Notes: generated by a model from the letters alone, not told the origin. A DNA stretch of 64,000 bases from Sedimentibacter sp. MB35-C1 (GCF_030913635.1 NZ_CP133188.1:1-64000), one strand, 5' to 3'; shown: positions 39,082-48,873, counted from the first letter of the stretch. Made by a program: numbers and translations.

Positions 39082-39091
39082 ATTCATATTA

Positions 39092-39295
39092 CTACTCCGC
39101 TTTCGAAAAACTATTCAACTGCTCTAATAGATTTTCAACATTAAAGCCATGAACCATTGCTGCCTCTTCCAGTGTTTCCATCTGAGAAGATGGACATCCT
39201 AAGCAATGCATTCCGGCATTCATCAGAATGTCTGCAAAGCCTTGGTTCATTTGCAATATTTGGCCTATATACATATCCTTTGTAACTTTTTCCAT
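39092..39295 (-). CDS. DUF1858 / hybrid-cluster-associated redox disulfide protein
   Basis: A 67-aa protein with the family pattern: VTKDMYIGQILQMN, then GFADILMNAGMHCLGCPSSQ with a CxxC that is the proposed redox disulfide or metal site. Such proteins are regularly encoded next to hcp. ATG 39295 follows GAGGTGA; GTG 39304 is in that site. It lies downstream of hcp with a hairpin between. Confidence 0.9.
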   Translation of the reverse strand: MEKVTKDMYIGQILQMNQGFADILMNAGMHCLGCPSSQMETLEEAAMVHGFNVENLLEQLNSFSKAE

Positions 39296-39320
39296 ATAAT
39301 TCACCTCTTCATTTTATTTT

Positions 39321-39347
39321 GCGGTAAAAGACATAATCTTTTACCGC
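39321..39347. repeat. hairpin between hcp and DUF1858 gene
   Basis: GCGGTAAAAGA and TCTTTTACCGC form an 11-bp perfect stem with a five-base loop. Neither strand has a T run after it, so mRNA processing or stability is more likely than termination. Confidence 0.65.
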
Positions 39348-39372
39348 TGAATTATTATTGTATTCTAACCAA

Positions 39373-41010
39373 TCAGTCAAGAAATATTTTCAAATCGTCT
39401 TCAACAGTACCTATTCCTGCTATTCCAAAATCTCTAACCAAAACATCCGCAACATTCGGCGATAAAAATGCAGGTAGTGTAGGCCCTAAGTGAATATTTT
39501 TAACTCCAAGATATAAAAGTGATAACAATACTATAACAGCCTTCTGCTCATACCATGCAATGTTAAATGCCAAAGGAAGTTCATTAATATCCTCAAGCTC
39601 AAACACTTCCTTTAGTTTAAGAGCAATAAGCGCCAGTGAATACGAATCATTACACTGCCCCGCATCCAATACTCTCGGAATACCGCCTATATCTCCCAAA
39701 TCAAGTTTGTTGTACTTGTATTTTGCGCAGCCGGCAGTTAATATTACAGTATCTTTTGGCAGTGCCTTAGCAAATTCGGTATAGTAGTTTCTTGATTTAG
39801 CTCTGCCGTCACACCCTGCCATTACAAAAAATTTCTTGATTGCTCCTGACTTAACCGCATCAACAACCTTGTCGGCAAGCGCAAACACCTGCTCATGGGC
39901 AAATCCGCCCACAATTTCTCCTGTTTCAATTTCAGTAGGTACAGGACTTCTCTTGGCAATCTCTATAATTTCTGAGAAATCTTTTTCTGTCCCCGTAGAC
40001 CCGTCAATGTGCTTGCATCCGGGATAACCTGCAGAACCTGTTGTAAACAATCTGTCTTTGTAGCTGCTCTTTGGTGGCACAATGCAGTTAGTAGTCATTA
40101 GAATAGGCCCGTTAAAAGATTCAAATTCTTCTTTTTGCTTCCACCATGCATTTCCATAATTGCCCACTAGGTGTTTGTACTTCTTCAAATGAGGATAGTA
40201 ATGAGCAGGAAGCATTTCTGAATGTGTATAAACATCTATTCCAGTGCCTTCTGTTTGTTTCAGCAGCTGCTCTAAATCGCCCAAATCATGTCCCGAAATC
40301 AATATGCCTGGATTTTTGCCTACTCCTATATTTACCTTTGTAATCTCCGGGTTACCGTAAGTGCTTGTATTTGCCTTATCCAGTAAAGCCATTCCGCTTA
40401 CGCCAAACTTTCCTGTTTCCATTGTCAGTGCAATAAGCTCTTCTGCCGACAAATTATCATCTAAAAGTTTAGCCAATGTACCCTGCATAAATGCATTTAC
40501 ATTTTCATCATCGTAACCTAAAACATTAGCATGCTTCATATACGCCGACATACCTTTTAGTCCGTAAGTAATCAGCTCTCTAAGACTTCTGACATCTTCA
40601 TCTCTGGTTGCCAGCACACCTACGTTCCATGCCTTTTTATCAAATGCCATATTAGTATCAGCATACCATATTGCCGCCTCTGATAAACCTTCTCTGCACA
40701 ACAATTGGTTTATTAAATCATTTTTAACATTAAGCGTCATTTTTATTCTGTCATAAAATACATCATCGTCAAAATTTGCATTTGTGATTGTAGTAAATAA
40801 GTTTAAAGTTATTAAATGATTAACATCTGATGAAATTTCTTTTCCTTCTTTTCTTAATCTAGTTGTCACATCAGACAATCCTTTGGAAACATATATTAAC
40901 AAATCCTGTAATCTTGCTGTTTCCGGCTGTTTACCGCAGACTCCTGCCTTTGTACACCCTGTGCAGCCTGCTGTCTCCTGACATTGATAACAAAACATTT
41001 TATTTTCCAT
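39373..41010 (-). CDS. hcp: hybrid-cluster protein (hydroxylamine reductase, NO stress)
   Basis: 545 aa. The N-terminal cluster motif is C7-x2-C10-x8-C19-x5-C25 ([21 protein letters not shown] in parts CYQCQETAG and CTKAGVCGK), the class I [4Fe-4S] type of strict anaerobes. Hybrid-cluster ligands appear in [46 protein letters not shown] and [14 protein letters not shown]. Hcp reduces NO to N2O and handles hydroxylamine; it lies in the cytosol. No separate hcr reductase is adjacent. RBS GGAGG. It leads the block that ends with fprA. Confidence 0.97.
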   Translation of the reverse strand: MENKMFCYQCQETAGCTGCTKAGVCGKQPETARLQDLLIYVSKGLSDVTTRLRKEGKEISSDVNHLITLNLFTTITNANFDDDVFYDRIKMTLNVKNDLINQLLCREGLSEAAIWYADTNMAFDKKAWNVGVLATRDEDVRSLRELITYGLKGMSAYMKHANVLGYDDENVNAFMQGTLAKLLDDNLSAEELIALTMETGKFGVSGMALLDKANTSTYGNPEITKVNIGVGKNPGILISGHDLGDLEQLLKQTEGTGIDVYTHSEMLPAHYYPHLKKYKHLVGNYGNAWWKQKEEFESFNGPILMTTNCIVPPKSSYKDRLFTTGSAGYPGCKHIDGSTGTEKDFSEIIEIAKRSPVPTEIETGEIVGGFAHEQVFALADKVVDAVKSGAIKKFFVMAGCDGRAKSRNYYTEFAKALPKDTVILTAGCAKYKYNKLDLGDIGGIPRVLDAGQCNDSYSLALIALKLKEVFELEDINELPLAFNIAWYEQKAVIVLLSLLYLGVKNIHLGPTLPAFLSPNVADVLVRDFGIAGIGTVEDDLKIFLD

Positions 41011-41074
41011 TAATATATTTCCTCCTAAATTTTTTCATTTCTTTTTTCTTCATGACTATATGATAAAGCAAATA

Positions 41075-41102
41075 ATTATATTTTTCCGTAACAATTGTTA
41101 CG
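41075..41102 (-). promoter_or_regulatory. hcp promoter with palindromic operator (FNR/HcpR-like)
   Basis: CGTAACAATTGTTACG at 41087-41102 is a perfect 16-base palindrome of the form GTAAC-N4-GTTAC. A TATAAT on the minus strand is at 41075-41080, with a second candidate TATAGT at 41055-41060. Sites of this shape are bound by CRP/FNR-family regulators, and HcpR-type regulators control hcp in clostridia. The regulator gene is not in the window. Confidence 0.65.
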
Positions 41103-41249
41103 CTTTTTGAAAATTTTTAATATTATTTTAAAAACATTGAAGCAGCTACAGCCAAACGTTACATAATAGTAAAAATGACTGATTGACATATTATAATTAT
41201 TAATGTATTGTCTATTTCATAAGCGCAAATAAATTTTATCGGAGGTAGT

Positions 41250-41531
41250 ATGGACTTTATACACGAAAAGGAAAGAATATATTTGGAAAATGAAAGCGGA
41301 GAATGTATTGCTGAAATTACATTTCCTTCAGTATCAGAAGACATGGTCAATGTTAACCATACATACGTTGACAAATCACTAAGAGGACAGGGAGTTGCCG
41401 ATAAGTTAATGACCTCATTAGTTAAAGATTTGAAAAAAAACAGCAGGAAGGCAGCTGCAACCTGCTCATATGCTGTCGACTGGTTTGAAAAACATCCTGA
41501 GCACAAAGACATATATATAGAAAAAAACTAA
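41250..41531 (+). CDS. small GNAT-fold N-acetyltransferase (YjdJ/NATD1-like)
   Basis: A 93-aa minimal GNAT. The acetyl-CoA loop is seen in HTYVDKSLRGQGVADKLM, then AAATCSYAVDWFEKHPEH, exactly the layout of the YjdJ/NATD1 group whose function is not known. RBS GGAGG. TTGACA, 17 bases, TATTGT (41183-41211) is a likely promoter, divergent from hcp. Confidence 0.9.
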   Translation: MDFIHEKERIYLENESGECIAEITFPSVSEDMVNVNHTYVDKSLRGQGVADKLMTSLVKDLKKNSRKAAATCSYAVDWFEKHPEHKDIYIEKN

Positions 41532-41536
41532 GACAT

Positions 41537-41577
41537 AACAACAGGGAAAGCTAATACACAGCTTTCCCTGTTGTGTA
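41537..41577. terminator. bidirectional terminator
   Basis: A 15-bp perfect stem (ACAACAGGGAAAGCT) with a seven-base loop between the convergent GNAT and LRR/SLH genes. Confidence 0.85.
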
Positions 41578-41593
41578 AAACTTAAACGCTTAA

Positions 41594-44500
41594 TTATAAA
41601 ATCTCTTCAATAAACTTTGTTAAAATCATTGCTGATTCTCCACGTGTTACCACATCACCCGGTGCTAACATTTTATTGTTTCTGCCCTGTAACAAGCCTG
41701 CAGAAACTGCCCACTCCATTGCAGAGTTACTCCAGTCAGCAATTTCATTACTGTCATTGTATGAACTCAAATCACTTCCAACTGTAGTATCTATTCCTTT
41801 GTACTGAGCGTAACGGTATAGTATGACAATCAGCTGCTCCCTTGTCAGCTTCTCGTTTGGAGCAAAGAAATCGTCGGTGAGGCCCTTAACAATATCAGCG
41901 TTAGCTGCCCATGCAACTCCATCGCCGTACCATGATTTATCTTGCACATCTTTAAAAGACGGAGAACTGTTTATTTCAGGATTATTTTCATAGCGGTAAA
42001 GCACAGTTACAAGCATAGATCTGGTCATGGTGTAATCAGGAGCAAATTCATCGTCGGATACTCCACAAAATAGACCATTTGCAATTACAAAATCAATACT
42101 GTTTTTTGCCCAGTGGTCATTAATATCCGCAAATTTACCTGTATTGATTTTTTCTTTAAATATTACTTCTACACTGTGATCTTTATCATCAGAGAATTCA
42201 TAGGAATTTAAAGCACCCACAGAGTTTCCGTCAATAATTAAATCAGCTATTTCATATCCTTCATCAGGTACTATATTTACAGTTCTATTATCAACGGATA
42301 TTGCTACCTTCCCGCCGAGAGTTTCTTTTGGCAAAACAATACCCGGTGTTTTCGCAGTTGACGAACCCTTGTGGCTTCCACTGCTGCTTGATTTACGATA
42401 AATAATATTATAGGATGCGGAATCCGGGAAATCTAAGTGATTTTTATTACGAGTATACAAGTTAATCTTACCGCTTGATTCAAAGCCTGTATTATGATCA
42501 AAAGCAGTTGCATCTAACTTTTCCAGGCTTTTAGGAAGATAAACTTCTTTTAAAAGACTTACAGCGAAGGCTTCAGACCCGATTTCCTCTAATCCCTCAT
42601 TAAGTACAAGCTTCTCCAAACGGATGGCCTTTGTTGTACCGGAAAACGCCCTGTGTCCTAAGACTTTAACACTGCCCGGTATTTCCAATTCCTTGATTTG
42701 ATGATAGTAGAACGCTCCCCTTCTGATTTCCGTAACAGAATCAGGAATGTCCAGACTTTTCAACTGAGCACCATTGAACGCATATTCGTCAATTATCTCT
42801 ACGCCCTGTGGGATGTCAATGTGCTGCAATGTAATGTTGCGGGCAAATAAACCTTTTGGAATCACCTTCATATTATCGGGCAGAGTAACATCTGTCAGCT
42901 TGTTGGTGGAAAATGCACCTTCTTCAATGTTGGTAATAGTCTCCGGAATAACGAGCTTTTGCAGCTTATTACCATTAAAGCATTGCAGCTTTAAAGTAGT
43001 TAAAGTGTCGGGGAATTCAACAACTGTTAAATTATTATATTGAAAAGCTCTTTGCTCAATAACTTCCAGATATTTCGGTAACACAACCTTGTTCAAACCG
43101 TTAGGAGAAATAATCTCTTCTTTTATTATATCATAATCGTCTGGAACAAATGCATTCTGACCTATTATTGTAATCTTCTCTCCCTCAAGATTCAGATCGG
43201 GTAAAACTGCATATCTATATAATACAGCTTTTGCTTTTCCTTCTTCTGAAAAGCCCATTAAAGTTGTTCCGTCATAAATAAAATCTTCTGCTGTCCACAG
43301 TTCTTCCGTACTATAAAATATTATCTCATGGCTTTTCTCATCTGAAGAAAAATCTTTATGAGCTTCATTTGTGGTGTAAACACGCACACAGCCTGAATTA
43401 TCAACAAAACTTTTGCTGTCTAGTGCGGTAACGCTGCTTGGAAGATCCACTCTTGTCAACAGATTTTTATTAAAAGCCCCTTTAGCGATGGTTGCCAATC
43501 CTTCATTAAGATTTAGGGATTTCAAAGTTTTAAAATTTCCATCCCCTTCAAATGCATTTCTATCAATATATTTAACATTTCCCGGAACAGTCAGCGTATC
43601 CAAGCGGTGCAATTTAAAAGCTGATCTGCCGATTTTCTCCACTGTGGAAGAAATAGCTAAAGTCTTTAATGGGGCACCTGCGAAAGCGTTGCTGCCGATT
43701 TCCTCTACTCCTTCCGGTATCTCAAGATTTGTTAAAGTCGTATTGGAAGTAAATGCTCCTGTCGGAATCACTTTTAATTTATGATTTATCTCCAGTGTCG
43801 TCAGTTTATTAACCCCAAAAGCACCAGCACCCATTGTTGTTAAATTTTCCGGTAATGTCAGTGCTGTAATTTTATTGCTGTTGAAAGCCAGAGCTCCTAT
43901 GTGCTCCAAAGACTGCGGAAATGATAGTTCCGTAAAATTATTATACCTAAAAGCATTGTTTCCTATTGACTGCAAATCCTTTGGAAAAACTACGCTGGTA
44001 AACCCGTCGGGAGAAATAACTTCATCGTCACTAAAATCAGCTTCCACCTCAAAGGCATTGTCAGCAATTCCTGTAATTTTCTCACCTTGCGGGCTTATAT
44101 CAGGCAATACGAGAATTTTATTAGAGATCGCTTTTGTTGTTCCGGATTCAGACAAACCTGTAATTTTTCCTTCTTCATATGTAAAGTCATTTACTTCCCA
44201 CTCATCTGAATATTCTGAATCCCTCAAAATCAATTTTTGATAAGGAACAGGATTTGTTCCGCCAATGCGTGAAATACGGTCATTGTTAAAATGGTTGGCA
44301 TTTGAAGTATACATATAAACAATGCCGGAGCCGTCTGTAGATGAAGGTTCCATGCCAGGATTGTTCAGAAATGCGGTACCTGCTAACTTTTCTACTCTAT
44401 ATGGAAGGACAAATGATTTTATATTGTTATCATAAAAAGCATTTCCGTCTATTTGAATTTTTTCTTTTGTATCTGCAATAGTCAAAGAAGCAATTTCATT

Positions 44501-45565
44501 GTCTCCAAAGGCAGAATTTCCTACCTTTAGAGTGCTTTGAGGCAAGCTTAATTCCGTAATTTTATTGTGAAGAAAGCATTGGCTTTCAAAAATACGAATA
44601 CCTTCAGGAATCGTAACCTCACTGATATTGTTGCTCATAAAAGCACTGCCGTCGATTGTAAACTCGTCTAAGCCTTCCGGAAAGATAACCTTTGTCAGAC
44701 CCTTATTTGTAAAAGCATTGGAAGAAATAGCAGTAATTATATTGCCTTCTTTATTTTTTAAAGGAATTTCTAAGACTTTATTGTCAGTCAGTTTATCAAT
44801 ACCTTCAGGGCTAAAACCGGTTATGATTGTTTCATCATCGGAATCATATGTGAAGTCCTCTGCTATCCATGGCTTTTCTTCCACAATCAGTTTCGCAAAA
44901 GCTGAGTAGTTCTGATCTCTTTCTCCGTCATAATGATAAATATTAGGATTATTCAGATGGGAAGGGTTTTCCGAATATAAATAAACTAATTTATCAACCT
45001 CCGGATCATTGCCGGGATTCCTCATAAAGGCATTACTGTAAATCCCTTTCACATTATATGGAAGGCGTACTGTTTTAAGCTGATTATTACCAAATGCCGT
45101 ACTTTGAATATCTATTCCTTCCGGAAGTGTATGCCGGTTTTCTTCAAAGGCAATTTCAGTTAATTTGTTAGCAGCAAATGCACCCGCATTAATTACAGTA
45201 ACACCTTTAGGAATTTCAACCTGAGTAATTTTATTTCCTATAAAAGCATACTTACCTATAGTCTCAATCGTATCCGGAAAAGTAATGGATGTTAAGCCTT
45301 CACCCTTAAAAGCATCTGCCCCAATACCTGTAATTGCAGTACCGGTAACATTTTGAGACGGTATTACAAGATCTTTGTTTGTTTCAATCTTAGCTATGCC
45401 TGCTTCACTAAGTCCCGTAACTATGGATTCATCATATGTAAAATCTTCCGCAGCCCAGCCGTTTTCTGTATCTGCAAATGTTATGTTAAAAGCAGGAGAA
45501 AGGCATGCGACTATTATAAAAACAGGAATTAATATTTTTGTTAAATTTTTAACTAACTTGTTCAT
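41594..45565 (-). CDS. giant surface protein: BspA-type leucine-rich repeats with three C-terminal SLH domains
   Basis: 1,323 aa. A signal peptide (KILIPVFIIVACLSPAFNITFA, in part LIPVFIIVACLSP) is followed by four large modules. Each opens with a W-x-A-E-D-F-T-Y-type line and a short beta unit ending in a proline-rich strand (for example WAAEDFTYDES, WIAEDFTYDSD, WEVNDFTYEEG, WTAEDFIYDGT), then a run of LRR_5 repeats of the type AFxxNxLTxLxLPxxLxxIG. A Ser/Gly-rich linker (SSSGSHKGSSTAKTP) and a small beta domain precede three SLH motifs (FADINDHWAKNSIDF, FKDVQDKSWYGDGVAWA, YNDSNEIADWSNSAMEWA). It should bind the wall polymer and display repeats outside, for adhesion or scaffolding. Gene intact, RBS GAGGTG. 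Confidence 0.92.
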   Translation of the reverse strand: MNKLVKNLTKILIPVFIIVACLSPAFNITFADTENGWAAEDFTYDESIVTGLSEAGIAKIETNKDLVIPSQNVTGTAITGIGADAFKGEGLTSITFPDTIETIGKYAFIGNKITQVEIPKGVTVINAGAFAANKLTEIAFEENRHTLPEGIDIQSTAFGNNQLKTVRLPYNVKGIYSNAFMRNPGNDPEVDKLVYLYSENPSHLNNPNIYHYDGERDQNYSAFAKLIVEEKPWIAEDFTYDSDDETIITGFSPEGIDKLTDNKVLEIPLKNKEGNIITAISSNAFTNKGLTKVIFPEGLDEFTIDGSAFMSNNISEVTIPEGIRIFESQCFLHNKITELSLPQSTLKVGNSAFGDNEIASLTIADTKEKIQIDGNAFYDNNIKSFVLPYRVEKLAGTAFLNNPGMEPSSTDGSGIVYMYTSNANHFNNDRISRIGGTNPVPYQKLILRDSEYSDEWEVNDFTYEEGKITGLSESGTTKAISNKILVLPDISPQGEKITGIADNAFEVEADFSDDEVISPDGFTSVVFPKDLQSIGNNAFRYNNFTELSFPQSLEHIGALAFNSNKITALTLPENLTTMGAGAFGVNKLTTLEINHKLKVIPTGAFTSNTTLTNLEIPEGVEEIGSNAFAGAPLKTLAISSTVEKIGRSAFKLHRLDTLTVPGNVKYIDRNAFEGDGNFKTLKSLNLNEGLATIAKGAFNKNLLTRVDLPSSVTALDSKSFVDNSGCVRVYTTNEAHKDFSSDEKSHEIIFYSTEELWTAEDFIYDGTTLMGFSEEGKAKAVLYRYAVLPDLNLEGEKITIIGQNAFVPDDYDIIKEEIISPNGLNKVVLPKYLEVIEQRAFQYNNLTVVEFPDTLTTLKLQCFNGNKLQKLVIPETITNIEEGAFSTNKLTDVTLPDNMKVIPKGLFARNITLQHIDIPQGVEIIDEYAFNGAQLKSLDIPDSVTEIRRGAFYYHQIKELEIPGSVKVLGHRAFSGTTKAIRLEKLVLNEGLEEIGSEAFAVSLLKEVYLPKSLEKLDATAFDHNTGFESSGKINLYTRNKNHLDFPDSASYNIIYRKSSSSGSHKGSSTAKTPGIVLPKETLGGKVAISVDNRTVNIVPDEGYEIADLIIDGNSVGALNSYEFSDDKDHSVEVIFKEKINTGKFADINDHWAKNSIDFVIANGLFCGVSDDEFAPDYTMTRSMLVTVLYRYENNPEINSSPSFKDVQDKSWYGDGVAWAANADIVKGLTDDFFAPNEKLTREQLIVILYRYAQYKGIDTTVGSDLSSYNDSNEIADWSNSAMEWAVSAGLLQGRNNKMLAPGDVVTRGESAMILTKFIEEIL

Positions 45566-45639
45566 TATGCACCTCTAACTTGTTTTTATTCTAGGTTCGT
45601 TGACTATAAAATAGTTTTATTCAAAATACATGCATTGAA

Positions 45640-45680
45640 AAAGGGATAGCCTGTAATCAAGCCATTCCCTCTTTTGTTTT
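45640..45680 (-). terminator. terminator after the rhodanese gene
   Basis: On the minus strand AAAGAGGGA pairs with TCCCTTTTT (one G-U) around a 20-base loop. Confidence 0.55.
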
Positions 45681-45687
45681 ATAAGTT

Positions 45688-46167
45688 TTATTTTTCCAGT
45701 AAATCAGAATAAGTCCAGCCTTTGTAGCCGCCTTCTAAAGTATAGATATTAGCAGCATCTATGCCTAATTCCTTCAAAAATTCTGTTCCTGCTGCAGCAT
45801 ATCTTTTACCTGAATAGCACAGCAAAACAAATTTTTTATCTTTGCTGTCAGTTTCAGCTAATGCTTTTTCCATGTTCGCTTTAGCTGGTGCAGGATCCTC
45901 ATTAGATATTATAGAATCTACATCAGTAGATATAGAACCTTTGATGTGTTCAATGTCATAATCTGCTTTTTTTCTAACATCGAATATTAAGTAGTCGCTG
46001 TTTCCTTCTGTTATAATAGCTTTCAGTTCATCAGCAGTCATATACTGCGTCTCTGCAGACTCTTGCTGTGCATCTTGCGGCTGTGCATCTGATTGAGCAC
46101 TGCATCCTGCAAATACGCTTGCCATCAACATTAGCACTAAAAATAAAGATAAATACTTTTTGTTCAT
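45688..46167 (-). CDS. rhodanese-domain lipoprotein
   Basis: A lipoprotein (SLFLVLMLMASVFAGC) with a Gln/Glu-rich linker and one rhodanese domain. The active-site loop is LLCYSGKRYAAAG, with Cys as the persulfide carrier; upstream are YLIFDVRKKADYDIEHIKGS. It would act outside the membrane, in sulfur transfer or thiol redox. GGAGG lies immediately before an upstream ATG, so ATG 46167 (six bases further) is the better start. 159 aa, single gene. Confidence 0.88.
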   Translation of the reverse strand: MNKKYLSLFLVLMLMASVFAGCSAQSDAQPQDAQQESAETQYMTADELKAIITEGNSDYLIFDVRKKADYDIEHIKGSISTDVDSIISNEDPAPAKANMEKALAETDSKDKKFVLLCYSGKRYAAAGTEFLKELGIDAANIYTLEGGYKGWTYSDLLEK

Positions 46168-46173
46168 TTTCAT

Positions 46174-46406
46174 CCTCCAAATTTGTTTAATATATTAACA
46201 TTTTTAGGGTAGCAGCTTTAAAAAATTAAGTCAAGGTAGCCAGCCATGAATAATAATTATAAGAATATCTAATTTATATACAAATCTTCATACTCCCTTT
46301 TTATTGCTTATTTGTTATTTATTGGAATTGAATTTTTGCGCCCTTTTTCCTATTCCGGATAAGATACTCCGGCCGTTTTCTTTTTTACGGCATCATTTTT
46401 AAGTCA
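46174..46406. other. intergenic stretch between rhodanese and glutathione peroxidase genes
   Basis: Together with the following hairpin this leaves about 300 bases without a gene. I see AT-rich sequence and no clear promoter consensus, repeat or structured RNA. Confidence 0.4.
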
Positions 46407-46439
46407 CAAAAAAAATCGTTGATCTTCAACGATTTTTTG
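46407..46439 (-). terminator. terminator after the glutathione peroxidase gene
   Basis: AAAAATCGTTGA and TCAACGATTTTTTT around a 2-3 base loop. Confidence 0.85.
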
Positions 46440-46475
46440 TGGCTTTTATATTTTTCACTTTAGATATAAATATCT

Positions 46476-47060
46476 TTATATACATCCATCAGAAAAATCC
46501 GGATGGCAAACAATTTCTATTTCTTCTTCTCTGACCAGTTTAGCTATATGCTGATCTAACTCTTCAGGTGTAATGTTAGGAGCAAATCTCGCTTTTACAT
46601 TTCCTTCCTTGTCAATCAAGAACTTAGTAAAATTCCATCTAATATCATTCTCTTTTATATCCGGTGTGAATTGTTTTACCTTTTCATAAAATCCTAATGT
46701 ATCTTCACTTCTGTACTCTTCTGCAGTAGTTTTTAAATATTTGTACAAAGGTTCCTCATTTTTACCGTTCACTTCAATTTTTGAAAATTGTTTAAAATCA
46801 ACACCGAAGTTTAGTCTGCAAAAGCCGGCAATTTCCTCGTTTGTTCCAGGGGCCTGCTCTAAGAACTGATTGCTTGGAAAATCCAGTATTTCAAATTCTT
46901 CGTCTTTATATTTATTATACAGCTTCTGTAATCCGTCATACTGAGGAGTGAAACCACAGCCTGTTGCACCGTTTACTACAAGCAACACCTTTCCTTTATA
47001 CTCCGATAATGATACTTCTTTATTTTCTATATCCTTCACTTTAAAATCATATATTTTCAT
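46476..47060 (-). CDS. glutathione peroxidase family protein (Cys type) with a cysteine-bearing tail
   Basis: 194 aa. The peroxidatic Cys is in VVNGATGCGFTPQYDGLQ, with the rest of the active-site tetrad in DFPSNQFLEQAPG (Gln) and IRWNFTKFL (Trp, Asn). Cys-type bacterial members usually take electrons from thioredoxin. The C-terminus extends past the fold by about 12 residues as EIVCHPDFSDGCI, adding two cysteines that are not part of the core family. The position used by Sec in animal enzymes is a plain TGT here. RBS GGAGGAA. Cytosolic, single gene. Confidence 0.93.
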   Translation of the reverse strand: MKIYDFKVKDIENKEVSLSEYKGKVLLVVNGATGCGFTPQYDGLQKLYNKYKDEEFEILDFPSNQFLEQAPGTNEEIAGFCRLNFGVDFKQFSKIEVNGKNEEPLYKYLKTTAEEYRSEDTLGFYEKVKQFTPDIKENDIRWNFTKFLIDKEGNVKARFAPNITPEELDQHIAKLVREEEIEIVCHPDFSDGCI

Positions 47061-47262
47061 TTATTCCTCCTGAAATTATTTTTATTATAAATGTACATTC
47101 TTTTTATACCCTCATATTAAAGTTTTAAGCAAAAACTTTAAAAATTTATACCATTAGTTTTAGATATCAATATAGGAGCTTAATTTCAGCAGCTCTTCTT
47201 ACATATTGTTTAATTTAGTAATTTCTGCTATACTTATTTAAAAATACCGGGTGGTGATAATC

Positions 47263-48861
47263 ATGAAAACAATACTTTACAATGCAAAAATTTATATTGA
47301 AAAAAACGTTTTTCAAGAGGCTGTTTTAATTGAAGACGGAGTCATTAAAGCAATCGGGCCCAGCAAAAATATTATGCTAAATCATGCGGACAAGATAATA
47401 GACTTGCAGGGAAAAACCGTTATACCCGGCTTAAACGACAGCCATCTTCATATTGCCATGGTTGGAGAGTCAATGAACGCATGCATCTTAACAAGCGCCA
47501 AATCCATTGATGATATAATCAGCATGGGAAAAAATTACTTGGAAAACTGCGAAAATCCAACCGCTCTCCACGGGAAAAACTGGAACCAGGACTATTTTAC
47601 TTCAGGGGAACAAAGAATGCCAACCCGCCATGATTTGGATAAAATATCATCAGAAATACCTGTTGTATTGGAAAGAGTTTGCGGTCACGTTATATGCGGC
47701 AACACAAAAGCTCTTGAACTGCTGGGAATTGACGAAAATACAGAGGTTGACGGCGGTGAAGTTATAAAAGGAAGCGATGGAAAGCCTAACGGAATATTTA
47801 CGGAAAATGCCACAAGGCTGCTGCTGCCGGTCATGCCTGATAAAAGCCTTCTTGACAGAGAAAATGAAATTCTTAAAGCCGCAAGTTATGCATTAAGTAC
47901 AGGTATTACTTCCGTACAATCATGTGATGTAATGAGCAAAGATTTTAAAAGTGTATTTAAGGTAATACACAATATTTACGATAACGGCAAAACAAAATTA
48001 AGATATAGCCCTCAGTTCAATTTTCAGGATATAGATGTATTTAAGGAATACTTGGAAACCGAACATATAAACGGCAGTTACAACGGTAGATTTTTATCAA
48101 AAGGAGCATTAAAGCTGTTTAAGGATGGTTCCTTAGGAGCCAGAACTGCACTTATGATTAATGATTATAATGACGCACCTGGAATAAAAGGCGTTCCTGC
48201 TTTAAGTGACCAGCAGCTTCAGGCCCTCTGCAATTTAGCAACGGAAAACCGAATAAGAGTCGTTACTCACGCCATAGGAGACGGTGCTGTTGAAAGTGTT
48301 ATAAATGCTTATGAACGGGCTATGAAAGGAAGCAGCAATACTCTTCGACACGGCATTGTCCACTGCCAAATTACAAACCGCAGTCAAATAGAAAGGATTG
48401 CACGTCTCAATATTCCTGTAATGCTGCAGCCTATTTTCCTTGACTACGACATACAGATAGTGGAATCCCGCGTAGGGAAAACATTGGCTGAAACTTCATA
48501 TGCTTTTAATACATTGAATAAGCTAGGTGTCCCTATAAGTTTCGGTACTGATTCGCCTGTGGAAGATTTAAATCCGTTTCCAAACATCTATTCAGCTGTA
48601 ACAAGACAAAGAATGAGCATGACACCTGAAGGCGGATTTATTCCCAGCGAAAAGATGAGTGTTGAAGATGCTGTTGATGCATATACCATAGGTAGTGCTT
48701 TCAACGAATTTAAGGAGCATGAAAAAGGAAGGCTCAAGCCCGGATTCGCTGCAGACCTGGCTGTACTGGACTCTGATATATTTACCATCGACCATAATAA
48801 GATTAAAGATATAAAAGTGGTTAAGACTATGGTCGACGGAGATTTCGTCTTTGAAAGATAA
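47263..48861 (+). CDS. amidohydrolase (YtcJ-like, amidohydrolase family 3)
   Basis: A 532-aa metal-dependent hydrolase. The metal motif is GLNDSHLHIAM, followed by KLFKDGSLGARTALM with the bridging lysine, VVTHAIGDGAVESVINAYE, RHGIVHCQI and FGTDSPVEDLNPF, ending in GRLKPGFAADLAVLD. The group includes N-substituted formamide deformylases and exoenzymes with unknown substrates. ATG 47263 follows GGTGA; the in-frame GTGs at 47251 and 47254 lie in that site. Single gene with its own terminator. Confidence 0.88.
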   Translation: MKTILYNAKIYIEKNVFQEAVLIEDGVIKAIGPSKNIMLNHADKIIDLQGKTVIPGLNDSHLHIAMVGESMNACILTSAKSIDDIISMGKNYLENCENPTALHGKNWNQDYFTSGEQRMPTRHDLDKISSEIPVVLERVCGHVICGNTKALELLGIDENTEVDGGEVIKGSDGKPNGIFTENATRLLLPVMPDKSLLDRENEILKAASYALSTGITSVQSCDVMSKDFKSVFKVIHNIYDNGKTKLRYSPQFNFQDIDVFKEYLETEHINGSYNGRFLSKGALKLFKDGSLGARTALMINDYNDAPGIKGVPALSDQQLQALCNLATENRIRVVTHAIGDGAVESVINAYERAMKGSSNTLRHGIVHCQITNRSQIERIARLNIPVMLQPIFLDYDIQIVESRVGKTLAETSYAFNTLNKLGVPISFGTDSPVEDLNPFPNIYSAVTRQRMSMTPEGGFIPSEKMSVEDAVDAYTIGSAFNEFKEHEKGRLKPGFAADLAVLDSDIFTIDHNKIKDIKVVKTMVDGDFVFER

Positions 48862-48873
48862 AAAGCAAATAGT

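Noticed and set aside
42400-44400. CRISPR-like repeat array in the LRR gene
   Set aside because: The periodicity is coding (LRR_5 repeats), the units vary, and there are no uniform spacers.
41594-45565. Plus-strand frames of 67-123 codons opposite the LRR/SLH gene
   Set aside because: They recur with the LRR period and lack ribosome sites, so they are mirror frames of the repeat.
46930-46965. Selenocysteine in the glutathione peroxidase
   Set aside because: The codon at the active site is TGT, and the frame is unbroken.
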